A stretch of 64,000 nt of DNA from Chelydra serpentina (lineage: Eukaryota; Chordata; Testudines; Chelydridae): the NCBI GenBank assembly GCA_037349315.1, contig JBAIAC010000001.1:39618001-39682000 (forward strand), given 5' to 3'. Shown here one piece after another: positions 21,487 through 33,300 of this stretch. The notes beneath the pieces were generated by a model, which did no database searches, had not been told where the DNA came from, and worked only from the letters and a program-made list of their open reading frames with translations. The translations under genes and the position numbers were made by a program. Each line of letters begins with the position of its first letter. Position 1 is the first letter of the stretch.

Positions 21487-23015
21487 TACATCTAGCATGG
21501 TGGCTTCTTTGATAATACATTCACCAGAAGGAAAGAGGAGGTGGAGGTGCAGGCACAATGTGTAGATGAGATGGAAGATAACACAGAAAGATTCTTTGGC
21601 TGAGAATCGGACATTCCTCTATTGTGAAAGATATGAATGGACAGGCCTACATGTACAAAGTTTAAAATGAAATCGTCTATAGGTTCAATGGCCTAACCAC
21701 AGTCCAAAAAAAGATTTTTATAAGAGCAGATCAGAGGTGGCTCAGTTGCATGGATTATAGATGGTATTTAAACATGCTATCTGAGACCTACAAAATTGTA
21801 ACAAACTAATGAACGCCCAATGTTGGGGTAGTGACAGCCTCAGCCCTTCTTTGTGACCATTTTAAGGCTGAAGTGCTAGCCTCTCTTTTATTTCAATGTT
21901 TATTGCTTTTACTTGACTATAACTGAGGTGAGTTAATGGATGCATTACTTGAAAAAATGGTGAACATTTTCCATGACATTTTTTTGATAATTTGGGACAA
22001 AGTGTCCATACAATTATGAAAATTTGAAAAATTTCCACCAGCTCTAGAAAGTTGCTGATTTCTGTAAAATATTTAAAATGAAACTTAAAATGACTTGCAA
22101 CTCATCTGATGCTGAATTTTATTACAAACCCAAACCACACACCATATTCAGCAAAAGATTCGCTAAGGTTTATGGATGAAATCCTGACTTCATTGCGGTC
22201 AATGACAAAACTCCCGTTGACTTCAGTGGGACCAGGGTTTCTTCCCACATAATTTTTGAACAAACCAGAGCCAAATTTCAAGTGAACCTGAGTTGATTGA
22301 TGATTTTTGAAAAAAAAATGCAGGATTTTATATAGTTTCAAAGAGAAAAAAAGTGTGACTCAGGGTTTTGCCATGAGATTTTAGGTTCATGAGAACATGG
22401 AAACTTAAAGTCAATGTGATCCTATATAGACTGCAGTTGAAGAAAAAGTTTATACTGTGTTTCAAGTAGCAACACTACTTATGCTTTTATTTAATGGCTA
22501 AAATTTAGGAGCATTTCACACAAGCAGAACCTAACAATAACAAATAAAGAGCTGCATTGGAAAAAAAAAAGACCTAAGGACAAATAGAAATAATAAATGC
22601 CATTTTTGTGAAGTAAAATTGTGAAAACAACTGTACCATGGGATAGTAATTTCAGAACTGTAAAGATGATAAATACGACCTGACCAATATGACTGATATG
22701 CACCTGGGAGGACATTAGGATGTCTTGAGACTGATCACTTTAAAATTCTCAGTTCCACAGATGGGTAAATAGGTTGTAACATTTAAGTAGAAAGACTTGA
22801 CACACTTAAAGAAGAGATATTTCTGAATTACTGTTATCTGCAAAGCTTTTAATAAAATCTTATGCTGCAGAGATTTGATTCAAGAGGCGAAGAAAGTCTT
22901 TCAGTATACTTAAGTCTCACTGAAAGACAAATAAATGGTATTTTTGCACACTCCTGAAAATAAAAAAATATTCCACTGTGGTGACTGCATTTGGTATGTG
23001 TGTGCACCTTCCCTG
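21487..23015. other. AT-rich DNA without recognised gene
   Basis: An old palindromic-repeat fragment ('gttgacttcagtgggacc', about 22170-22240) is visible. No gene or young element was seen. Confidence 0.45.
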
Positions 23016-23019
23016 TCCT

Positions 23020-23415
23020 GCCCTGTGGTGATCTAATGTGGTGCTACCGGTACTCCCAGCCTCAGTTTCCCTTCTCTCCTGGCCTCTTAAGAACTCCCAC
23101 AGTCTGAAAGGGTGTAAGCCAAAATTCCCTTGCTGGGGTTCTACTTTATTAAATACAAATAAACTTGAAATAAAGTCTCTCCCCTTGGGTTCAGGGGTTG
23201 CACAGCCCTCCTCCTCAGGGCCTGTGGTCTTTGGGAGCTTCTCTCTCTTACGGAAGTGTTTCTTTCTCTGTGAGCACCTCCCTGAAGCTCAGCCCTAAGA
23301 GGCTGTTATTCAATTAATTGCCTAGATAGGCTCGTTCCTCTTACATTAGCTTTCACAAGTAGCCTGGTCTTGGTCTCCCCCTAAAGGGGCCAGCAACCCC
23401 AGGACACTGCCACTG
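23020..23415. repeat. GC-richer block, possible solo LTR
   Basis: The block starts near TGTGGTGATCTAATG, holds AATAAA-like signals at about 23155-23175, and is richer in C and T than its neighbours. The layout would fit a solo LTR, but no matching partner, internal region or target duplication was found. Confidence 0.3.
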
Positions 23416-25834
23416 ATAAATAACATGCATCTAGACTGCATTGACTACTGGTTCTCTCTCCAGTTGCAATATTTAGGTTTCTATCTTAAAGCCTGCTGAA
23501 ACGGACACAAGAAAAATTATATCACTCTTACTGCAGCACTTTCTATAGTGAACAAGAGCAACATATTATCACAGCTATGAAGGAAAAGACAAAGCACATT
23601 AAAAGCAAAATTAAGCTGTGGTGCCTGGGCCATTTTATTTGCTAAACTAGATGGCTAATGGGTCTGAGTCAGTATGGCAATTCCTGTACTGTGATTTCTC
23701 TCCCGCACTATATATATTTCTGTGTTCCTGTATGAGGTGGTCAGAGTGGTGAATGAAGATAAATACAGGGATATATTTTTATGTAACAGACTGCAACTTC
23801 ATTAAACTTAACACAGGATGGTGCTCTGCCCTTTCACCCCTACTCATCTACCAGGCATTTTAAGTGGTTCCAGTATGGGGGTTACAGGGTACCTACAATA
23901 TAACCCATAATTTGGGATAGATACTCATCAGCCTCCCCATAGGACTGAGCTTGCTCTTCTGAGTCCTACCACTTCACTTTATGCTCTCCCCTCATGAGGG
24001 AGATAGAGGGCATTAAAGGGGGACCTTAGCCTGTGAAGGCTACAGGGTATCCCCTGATCCCATGAGTTTAAGGCCCATTAGCAAAATTCCAGGTCATTAA
24101 CTACTGGGAACTGTTCCTTTTAACCACACTGGACACAGACTGCAAGTTGCAATGAACTAATATCTTTACCAAATACTACCACAAATTAATTAATTATACT
24201 CCTAATTAACCTACCTGTACTCCAAGATGATGTGGGGAAAGTAAAAAACCCACCAGGCCTCTGCCAATCTGGCCCCAACTGGAAGAAGAATTTCTTCCTA
24301 ACCCCCAAACATGCTAACTATCAGACCTGTGGCATTTGCAAGGTACAGCCCCAAAACTACCATTATGTTGAGAAAGGGAGGAGAGGGGTGCAGAAATAGA
24401 ACAAAAAGAAGCTCCAGATGGCCTGTGCCAGAATTTAAATGAGTGAAAAGGGAGAATGAGAAAGACCAATCAACTTCCCTCCTCCTCCGGATGGCCAATG
24501 AATGGTCTCTGGAGGCGAGAACCCCTTTATGTCCTCCAGCAAGTGGCCTCCTCCTCCTTTCTACTGGAGCTGTCCCAATCACCACCAAGTTTTCCACCCG
24601 TTGATGTGGGCAGGTAGCATTTCCATTCATTATGAAACAAAAAAGAGTATGCGGTGTCCCATCTTAATTCAAACTATGTAACGGTGAAGCTTATTTCTGA
24701 ATAGCTCGTACCTACCTCATCAACAACATGCCTTCAAAGACCAATCTCTCCAGATGACTTTCAAAAGTAATGGCAGGAGCTTTGCCTGCATTTTTCATCA
24801 TGTGGAAAATAAAACATGCCCCAAGCTATATTATTTAGATGCTATTTCTCTGACTCTCAAATACATGAATTAGTTGTCTGCCCCCACCACTCGGAGTTAG
24901 TTATCACCACAGCCATTGTTACAAGTTTACTGTACTCATATTTCTATGTATGATCTAAGTGGCTGCTATTCACTGAACAATGAGCACAGTGATAGACTCC
25001 AATGGCTTAAAATAAACGTTTAATAAATCTACAATTTCCAGATTTAGGCCTGGGTTCTCCCTGAATTTGAGCAACTTTGCACTGCACTGCTGGCACTAAT
25101 TCTGGTAATAGTAGCCATGAGAGATTTACCCACTGAAGGGAGATATTCTGGAGGATTAACAGCTCCTTATTTCACAGCTACTCCATAACAACTCCTTGAT
25201 TATCCCTGCTATCTGTGGCCAAGCAGTGTGGCCAGGACTGCCATGTGCATTGGTATTTTCCTCATCTGCTGTAATGGGTGCAACTTGCTTTAATTTAGAC
25301 TAGCCTTCAGAGATACACTCCTCACAGTCCCTCAGGATCCAGCTCCACCCTGGAGATGGTTAGCAGACGCAGACTTGCAAGCAGAGGACATGAGAACGAA
25401 CTCAGTTTCCTTTATAGACAGTTCTGATACTTTGAATTAGCCTCTGCATCTTTTTTACACTTTCAGTTTTCGTTTTTGTATAAATAAAAACCTCAAGGAA
25501 ATTCAAACGTACAAAAACTTTGTTAAAGCACAGTAAAGTCACTAACAGCAAATAATATCCAACTCAAAACCACAAAAATACATAATAAAGCCATAATAAA
25601 TTTACATAAATCACCTAATTAAACATCCACATCCATACACACCATTTTTACTACAAGCAAATGAACCCTAATTGACCAGAGTTGATGACGACAACCAGAT
25701 GACCTTTTGTCTGTGGTACACTACAAGAGGACCACCAATCCAGTGGCACGTTTTAGTTGAACACATGCATCTCCAAAAAGGCAGCATTTGATTGTATACA
25801 TTACTTTGGGCAGAAGTTGTACATTTGAATTTTA
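23416..25834. other. mixed sequence, no recognised gene
   Basis: A short CR1-type 3' remnant lies at about 23635-23690 ('actagatggctaatgggtct'). A C-rich block at about 24230-24660 looks like old repeat sequence of unknown class. The rest is AT-rich and unassigned. Confidence 0.4.
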
Positions 25835-26240
25835 AAAAGAACGAGGAGTACTTGTGGCACCTTAGGGTACATCCACACTACCCGCCCGATTCGGCGGGTA
25901 GCGATTGATGTTCTGGGATCGATTTATCGCGTCTCATGTAGACGTGATAAATCGTTCCCAGAAGCGCTCCCCCTCGACTCTGGAACTCCAGCTCGGCGCG
26001 AGGAGTAAGCAGAGTCTACGGGGGAGCCTGCCTGCGCCGCGTGGACCCGAGGTAAGTACTTTGTAATTCGATCTAAGATACTTCGTCTTCAGCTACGCTA
26101 GTCACATAGCTGAAGTTGCGTATCTTAGATCGATCCCGCCCCCTAGTGTGGACCAGGCCTTAGAGACTAACAAATTTATTTGGGCATAAGCTTTCATGGG
26201 ATAAAGCCCACTTCATCAGATGCAAATTAAATTGAATTAA
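25835..26240 (+). repeat. interspersed repeat split by a MITE
   Basis: The repeat starts GGAGTACTTGTGGCACC (about 25845-25861) and resumes after the MITE with GAGACTAACAAATTTATTT (from 26163), ending near 'cttcatcagatgca'. It is the same family as the uninterrupted copy at 9170-9290 in the other orientation. Confidence 0.85.
25865..26159. mobile_element. Harbinger-type MITE with TTA target duplication
   Basis: The 295-base element begins GGGTACATCCACACTA and ends TAGTGTGGACCAGGCC, inverted termini related to those of the 14.3-kb Harbinger. TTA stands on both sides (25862-25864 and 26160-26162). A large internal inverted repeat is seen in 'gatctaagatac' against 'gtatcttagatc'. Its host repeat at 9.2 kb shows a single TTA, which proves the duplication. 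Confidence 0.9.
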
Positions 26241-27495
26241 AGGCAAACTGTCATGGTCATCAGTGGATTTCTACAACAGATAGGTCATTATATGGTCTGT
26301 AGTAGTTACCATGCACATTTCTGGCATGAGTTATCATCATTAATTAGAGCATCTTAACAGGAGATATCATGGCTAACATCACTGGGTATACAGGAGCACA
26401 CTGATGCTGTTTTCCCCAGAAACAATGTCTTCTTAAACAACTTAAATAGGAATTTGTGACCTTTAATATAAAAGGTATTTTCTTTTCTGTTATACAGTGT
26501 ATCTAATTTTCCCATGGGGTGATGATGAAGTTAATAAGAGTTTAAATTACTGAAGACTGGCTGGTAAAGTCACCTAGTAATGAAAACAGACCTCTGAATA
26601 ATTTTAAATGTATACAGTATGTATGGTATTGCTGGCTTCTTTCACATCGCTTATTGTGCAACTGGATGCTGATTATAAACTACAGGTGACAAAAATAGCT
26701 CTGCCAACCAGATTTAATTCTGTTGTGTGCTATAATTCTGGCATTTGCCGTATGCTGGTATGCAAAAGTTAGAATTTCTTCCACATAAATAAAAGATTGC
26801 ATTTTTTGGTATTACAGTGGAAAGAGTCAGGGCTGATGCCAGATGAACTCTCACAGCTGACATACAGAAGTTTAAAGTTATGCAAAAGATAGCCCCAGAG
26901 GCTTAGGGAATACAGCTGAAATCATGCTGAACTGTAAATTATATACTACACACAAACAGCTTGGAGCCATATGATAATTAATAACTATTGTATTTAAGTC
27001 GTTGTGAACTCAGTTTCATTAATTATTAATTATAACTGTGTTTAGCAAGTGTTCTCTGTGGTAATTGCCTGTTTTTCTTGTCGTATATGATGTTAGCTGA
27101 TAGTCTCGATGAACAAACTGATTAGGAAGAGTTTTAATTGTTAGTTATCTAAAAAAGTTATCTTTATTCTAACAGATAATGGAAACAAAAGCTGTAAACC
27201 AGATAAGGAATGATAAGAAGTCCATTTCAAATGATGGCATACATTATTAACTTCAGTTTCAGTGACTAAGATGTAGGTTCAGAATAATTTGGATCTTTAT
27301 TATCTAAATTATCCATAGAACAGTGTATAGGGACCACTAGAGTAACGGCACACTAAACTCTATTACACTGTTTTGGTGCAGAAGTGCATGGCATGGTGTC
27401 AGGAGTAAACTAAGAACAGAACAGAAATAAAATAGCAACACTAGTTGTAAACACAAGGGACAAAGCAACAAAGATTGCAGGATCTCATCAACCTA
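26241..27495. other. AT-rich DNA without recognised gene
   Basis: No gene or repeat is evident. The part at about 26990-27230 has many TAATTA-type motifs and even composition and might be conserved noncoding DNA; nothing further can be said from one sequence. Confidence 0.4.
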
Positions 27496-27501
27496 CAGTG
27501 C

Positions 27502-27605
27502 CCCAGAGAACTTCATCTTTGACAAACCTTCAGAATCAACAGCCTGGAAACAATACTTTGCAAGATTTCATGATGCTACTAAGCTGCACAAAAAAACTGG
27601 AGATA
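27502..27605 (+). pseudogene. gypsy-type gag fragment
   Basis: One frame reads FIFDKPSESTAWKQYFARFH and continues with DATKLHKKTGDMQV. The pattern F-D-K-P-S-E ... W-K-Q ... F-x-R-F matches the start of gag in Ty3/gypsy elements common in animal genomes. Only about 35 codons remain before the frame is lost. No LTR or pol sequence lies next to it. Confidence 0.5.
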
Positions 27606-27774
27606 TGCAGGTACTATATTTAATTTAATACAAAAGTATGGTGACTAGGCTAGAAAAGAGAGAGCAAACTAGTGATCACCTAAGTACTCATGAACAACAA
27701 AAGTAGAGAAGCCAGAAAATACACCATAGTGAATTTACTATATTTCTTGGCAAAAAAATATTGGTCAGTCATTT

Positions 27775-28225
27775 TCTCGAATCTTCTTCATTGTATGGCT
27801 GATGTAAATGTAGAGCGACAACTACAATGTTACATTTAGATGATTAAGCCAGATAATCGCGTCTGGAGTAGCAGAGTGTATTGCTGTGATGCCTCCTTCG
27901 TATTTGTGAATTGGGCATTGAGTTGCTATATGTTCTATGGTCTATTCTAGGTGACCACAGTCGCACACGGCTGAGCCTTTAATTTTCCATTTGTGCAGCA
28001 AGTATCCGCATCTGCCATGGTTTGTGCAGATGAGATTTAGGGTTGCCCCTGACCTTCATGGGAGATCAAAACCAGGAATATTCTATGTTGGGTCTTTCAC
28101 AAAGTATTTATTTTCCCTAATATGCAACCAGCTCAGTGATTCACCAATATTTTTGCCAATACATTTGCAATTTTTTTCTGGGGTCATACCATTCATTGTT
28201 TGTGAATATTCAGATGACCACTAGT
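27775..28225 (-). pseudogene. decayed LINE ORF2 end, copy A
   Basis: On the minus strand the order of motifs is KYFVKDPT, IPGFDLP, a stop, then NHGRCGYLLHKW, VCDCGHLE and EHIATQCPIHKYEGGI, ending in ATPDAIIWLNHL. This is the cysteine-bearing C-terminal end of the ORF2 protein of a non-LTR retrotransposon, downstream of reverse transcriptase. At least three stops interrupt it. The same motif series occurs in copy B at 47.45-48.3 kb. The clade is not certain. Confidence 0.6.
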
Positions 28226-28391
28226 TTACTCTCTTTAGTTGTGCATGCTCTTTATTCTTTGCAATATTGATGTTGGTTTTGTATTTACTCTCAGGTATAT
28301 CAAGATCATTTACACTGGCTATTCCTCTAAGCCTTGATACAAGTAGTCCATCTCTGTTCAGCAAAACACTTAGGCATATTCCATTGACATA

Positions 28392-28600
28392 AAATGGCTA
28401 TCAGGCCCATGGGTCAGGCCAATGATCCATCTAGCCCACTATCCTGTCTTCTAACAGTGGCCAGTGCCAGATTCTTCAGAGGGATGAACAGAACTGGGAA
28501 ATTATCAAGTGATCCACCACTGTTGTCCAGTCCTGGCTTGACAGTCAAGTGTACTTTGCTGTATAGGAATGGACATAAGCACAATTGGGGGTCCTATGTC
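28392..28600 (-). repeat. CR1 3'-end fragment
   Basis: On the plus strand one reads GATCCATCTAGCCCACTATC and then TGTCTTCTAACAGTGGCCAG, the reversed 3' region of a CR1 subfamily whose sense strand reads 'gggctagatggacctttggt'. It is 5' truncated and old. Confidence 0.7.
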
Positions 28601-29229
28601 ATAAAATTATGGCGTGCTCTTTTGCAAAATTGAATTAATATGTGGGCAGTTTTATATATGTTTGAAAATTAGAGATAGACCCAAACAAAAGCCTGCATTC
28701 TTCCTTTGAAACTGAGTTTGTAATATATATCTCCGAAGTGGGTTGGATCCAAAAAACAAACCAAAACCACCGAAATTGAGTGAGTTTGGATTTATAGTCA
28801 GAGTTTAAACTTCCAAGCTCAGGAACATTTGGAGCCAAGGTTTCTGGTTTCACTCATTATAACATAATATATTTGGGCTAGATCCACAAAGGGACTAAGC
28901 AAGTGTTGCAGCACCTTTAGGCAGGCTGCTGCCTAGTAGAATCCTTAGTTTTAAATTAGGTGCCCAGATTCCCCACACAATGCATGGGGAGAGTTAGGCA
29001 CTTAAGAATGGGGATTCTCAGAAGACAAGATGTTGAGTGAAGAGCTGCCAAAACTAGCCAGTAGGAAATGTTGTGGAGAGGAATGTGGCCCTAAGTTGCT
29101 CCCCTGAAAGATATCCTCTGGGTCAGAGGGAGGTGCCTATCTCTGGCTGTGAGTCATAGCTGTGAACCTTTCCTGGAGTTAGGCACCAAAGCCAGGTCAC
29201 GTCAGTCCTCCCTCAGGTAAAGCCAGAGG

Positions 29230-29412
29230 CAGGGCCGGCTTTAGGCCAATTCCCCCAAATTGGGCCCCGCACCTAAGAGGGCCCTGCAATGTCCATTTTG
29301 GCGGCACTTGGGCGGCAGTTCAATCGCTGCCACTGTGTTCGGTGGCGTTTCAGCGGAGGGGCCCCGTCGAAACTGTGTGAATCGGGCCCTGCACTTCCTG
29401 AAGCCGGCCCTG
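29230..29412. mobile_element. hAT-type MITE with perfect 8-bp target duplication
   Basis: It begins CAGGGCCGGCTTTAGG and ends CTGAAGCCGGCCCTG. GCCAGAGG stands on both sides (29222-29229 and 29413-29420). The CAGGG termini and 8-base duplication place it in the hAT superfamily. The intact duplication means a fairly recent insertion. Confidence 0.93.
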
Positions 29413-29529
29413 GCCAGAGGGCAAGGGAAAGAGACCCTCCCTGCCATTATAGCTAATAGCCCAAAGATTAGAGCACTCACCTGGGAAGGGCAAGATCTGT
29501 GTTCAAATCCCTGTCTGGAGCAAGCACTG

Positions 29530-30085
29530 GCATGCAGGCATAGGCAATGCGTTGGGGGGAAGGCATACAGGGTGAAGTGCCTAGCCCACATGCCGGGGGA
29601 TGGGGAGAAGGGGGCTTGTCCCCTGGCAGCCGGGCCTGGGCAGGGAGCAGAGGGGGCCAGACCAGACAGTTCTCTCACCGGCTGCTCTGTGTAGCACGGC
29701 AGTGCCTGCAAGAGCCCAGCTCGAGAGGCAGTAGGGGCAGCCAGGCTATCTCTCAGGCAGCTGCCGCACTGCACAGAGCAGCGACATGGAGCAGCTACCT
29801 TCAGCCAGCATGAGAAGCGGCTCCATCCCTACCTCCACTCCCTGCCTGGGTCTGGCTGCCAGGGACAGGGGCCGAATGCGCCAAGGGTGGGAGGTGCATT
29901 AGGGAAGGACGGAACCCCTCGCCTGCAGGTAACTCTGGTGGGGAAGAGCGCAGTGGCAGTGGGCTGGGCAGAAGGCAGGGTGATCCTTGGGCAGAGGAGA
30001 TATGTGGGGCACTCACATATCCTCCCCTTTAGATTGCCCCCTCCCCAGTATTAGGAGGTACGAGTTGCCTATGCATGCAAGTCTC
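29530..30085. mobile_element. GC-rich insert with inverted ends
   Basis: The left boundary GCATGCAGGCATAGGCAATG and the reverse complement of the right boundary, TTGCATGCATAGGCAACTCG, are related inverted termini. The interior is GC-rich with long frames on both strands that have no family features. No target duplication was found, so the class is open. Confidence 0.5.
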
Positions 30086-30300
30086 CCGCATTCCACAAGC
30101 ATGCCCTGACCAGGTGGGTGTCTTAATCTGTCACGTTGAAACTATTCCACTCTGCATAAATAAAAAATAGTCCTTGGAGCAGGGACTGGAACCCAGGTCT
30201 CCCATTTCCACTGAGTGTGCCCAAAGACCCAGGCTATGGAATCACTCTCATTCACTCTCTCTCTCTCTGACCCAGTGAAGTCTTTTTGTAGATCTAGCCC

Positions 30301-33300
30301 TTTGGTCTTGGATTTAAAGTTTAGCTCTACAGATGTCTGTTTCAGCTTTTCTAAAATAAAATATATATTATGACCCCCCTCACTATTGGCTGAAAGAGGC
30401 TCAAAGTGGCCTGTACTTTTAGCATAGCATCACCTGTCACCCAGCCAGTCTGTCTCTGCTTGAGTCACATAGGTCACAAGATTGTCAATTACAACAATCC
30501 AGCCACTCACTAGCTGTTACACATTTGTTAGACTTGGAAATGTGACTTGAACTCCTACCTCTAACTCCTCGGTCTGTTTTGGTGCATACTCCAGAATAGT
30601 TGTCAGTTGGATATTGGACGATTGATATTCAGATGGTAGAATGTGGCTGGTATTTATGCTATATGTCAAATGGCATTATTATGATTTGACCATCCCTAGT
30701 CTGCAGAGCTGGCAGACACCCCCAGTCTGGTGCAGCTGTTAACATCTCTCTCAATTCAGGCAGTGCAGGAGAGAATTTCAAAGGAACTTAGGGTCAAAAA
30801 GTGGCATTGGGACTCTGAGAATGAGAAGATGAAACCTGATTTTGAATCATAATTCACCAGCAAGTGAAAAAGTGGAAAGGTACCAACCTGGACATTAAAA
30901 AATAAACAGCTGAAAAGGATCAGACAATGTTAATAAGCTTACTGGTATGTTGTCTGCATAAAAACGTTGTGTGATCTCCGAGGATCCATACAGCGTTCAT
31001 GCCTAATAGCTCCATGATTAAAAAAAAAGAAAAAAAAAGCCCTGCCTAATTAGCTTGGACAAACATTTGGATATCCTTGAAACTAAACTGTCCAAATCTT
31101 TGGAGGATCCCCTTTAAGGTTCTCTTCTTCTCCATCTCCTATTTTTGATGCAAACTTGGGCACATCACCTAATGTTCTTCTTCAGGGAGGCTTAGCAGCC
31201 CTCTCCCTTTGCTTGCAGGAGTTTTGGGTTGATTTACTCCTCCATGCATCCTTTCCCGACAGCAAGAGTTTCTATGGGGAGGCTGTACCCTTGTCCTCAA
31301 TCTCTCTCTAACCTCAGGATCCCACTCTTATTTTACAAATGGGTTAAGATCCAGCACCTGTACACTGAATTTCATATGCTGTAGTGCACATTCGAATCTG
31401 GACTGTCGATAAATCCACAGCATACCAAAGGACAAGAGAATTCAAGCAGAGTCAGATCCAAATTAAAAGCTTGGATCTGAATGAATTTGGATGTAAATTC
31501 CACAGCTCAGGCCATTTGGCTGCCTCTAGTACTTTTGAGATGTTTATATACAGATCCAAGACTTTTGGATTCCAACAGGCTCTGATATTCTACTGTAAAG
31601 ATGTAGGGGAAAGTAGGGAGTTAGGACTTTGTTACTACTGTCAATCTAGCCATCATTAATTAATTGTCTCTAATACTGACAGCTGAATATAAGTATGCTC
31701 TCAAAAACAATTTGAGTGAGGATCAAACTAGTGATTATATTATTGAGTGTAGTAGTAGTTGCAAACTCTATTCGTAATTATCACAGAGAATAAAGGAACC
31801 CAAAATCTCCACAATTATTTATTGTGCCTAGACAGAAAGCCAATTGAAGTCCTGGCCTAAAACATTTTGAAGGTCTGGGCTTGAGTAAAATAGGGGAAAT
31901 ATTTTGCAGGCCACACTCTTCACTGCCAGATCCTACTTTTTTCTTCTCGAAGCCTGAAAAATACTGGTGAGTCAATTAGGTGGTTTTTGGGTCACTGATG
32001 TGCCCGGGCTGGAGTTAAACTAGAACTCCCCCCAGGCATTTGGAACTCAAGGACTGCTTTGTTAAAAATTGTGGTTTTGAAAAAAGTCGCTGAGACGGAG
32101 AAAAGGTTTGAGGGTTTTAAGAAACATTTTTTTTTTAACCATTCCAGGTTCTAATATTTACAATTGCAATTTTTATTGTACCATAAAATGATAGTATATG
32201 GGGAATGATGTTACATTACCTGAAATGAAGTTTCACTGAGACTGGAATATAATTTCTAGAAGTATGCCCTCTGGAAAGGCTGCTTCTGGTAATCAAATTG
32301 TGCATCATTTTGTACCACAGATATTACTGGGGAATCAATGAACTCAAGGTAAAATCAATGCATTAAACTACCAGCTCTCATAATGAAAAGGTTGTGTCTT
32401 AATCACACTAAGAAAATTTGGACCGGTAGAATAGATTGAGATGGCATTTTTATTTGCACTTTATCTGTGACAAACATTGGATTTTACATAAATTGTCTGA
32501 AGACATTTTTCCCTAGTGAAAATAGCTACCAAATGCATTGTTGTTTTGTAACTTGATACAAAATCAAAGAACATTGTGTTATGATCATCAACTAGCTCCT
32601 AAATGTTGTGAATTACATGGGAATATTAAAGGTTGATGACCTATTTTTAAAATTTTTATGTTTTATTAATGTGCAGTGAAAGTAGAAAGACTGGGGTTCA
32701 CAGCTTTAAAGCATTTAGCAGTTCCCTAATAGCAAAGTTATTTCTAAAATGCATATCTAGGTTATTGTGAACTTTACAGAGTTTTTTATTGCAGTCTGGA
32801 TGTTGACATGGCATGATCTACATTCCAGAACTAGACTGGAAAATGAGATTCTGTTGTCCTGTATGAACTAAATTCAGTCTTGAAATGGGTCCTCATGTGA
32901 GGCATCTCTTAGTGACAGTGGCAATAGCCAGGATGAATGAGGAAGTGGTCTCAATGCATCAGATACTAGGAATTTATTGGTATATAGCACTGAACTATAG
33001 AAGACAATAGTACATTACTTTAGGAACTCTATTTTGGGGAAAAACGAATACGTTTTTCCCCAAAACTGTGGAGTTTCCTTTTGCTGAGAAACTGCAATGA
33101 CAAACCCTACAGGACATGATTTAGATAAAACAAATTAATTTGAGAAAGCACTGCATGAAGTGGATCCATATGGATGCCTGTCTTAGCTTCACAATGGTAA
33201 AGAAAATGAAGATTAGATTGGAAAGGTCATTAAAAAAAATCCTATAATTGATGCTCCAAAAGGAGTCATTTTATAATCTTTGTGAAAAGAGGGGGATGCA

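Larger units (their letters stand above)
28875..30300. mobile_element. large foldback element, copy 1, with two inserts
   Basis: Left end GGGCTAGATCCACAAAGGGA and the reverse complement of the right end, GGGCTAGATCTACAAAAAGA, form inverted termini. Inside, 'gattagagcactcacctggg' (29467) and 'gagcagggactggaacccag' (30178) are tRNA-like or palindromic segments facing each other. A hAT-type MITE (29230-29412) and a GC-rich block (about 29530-30085) lie within. A second copy is at 34736-35530. It is probably an old nonautonomous DNA element. Confidence 0.65.

Noticed and set aside
24298..24630. A 110-codon frame on the minus strand
   Set aside because: It has no family features and lies in an old C-rich repeat-like block.
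29241..29813. Long frames on both strands (up to 177 codons) in GC-rich DNA
   Set aside because: GC-rich sequence lacks stop codons, the frames run across the hAT MITE boundary, and the products are low in complexity.
33032..33065. Telomere-like TTTTGGGG reading of the palindrome
   Set aside because: Only one unit is present; vertebrate telomeres are TTAGGG. It is better described as a plain palindrome.
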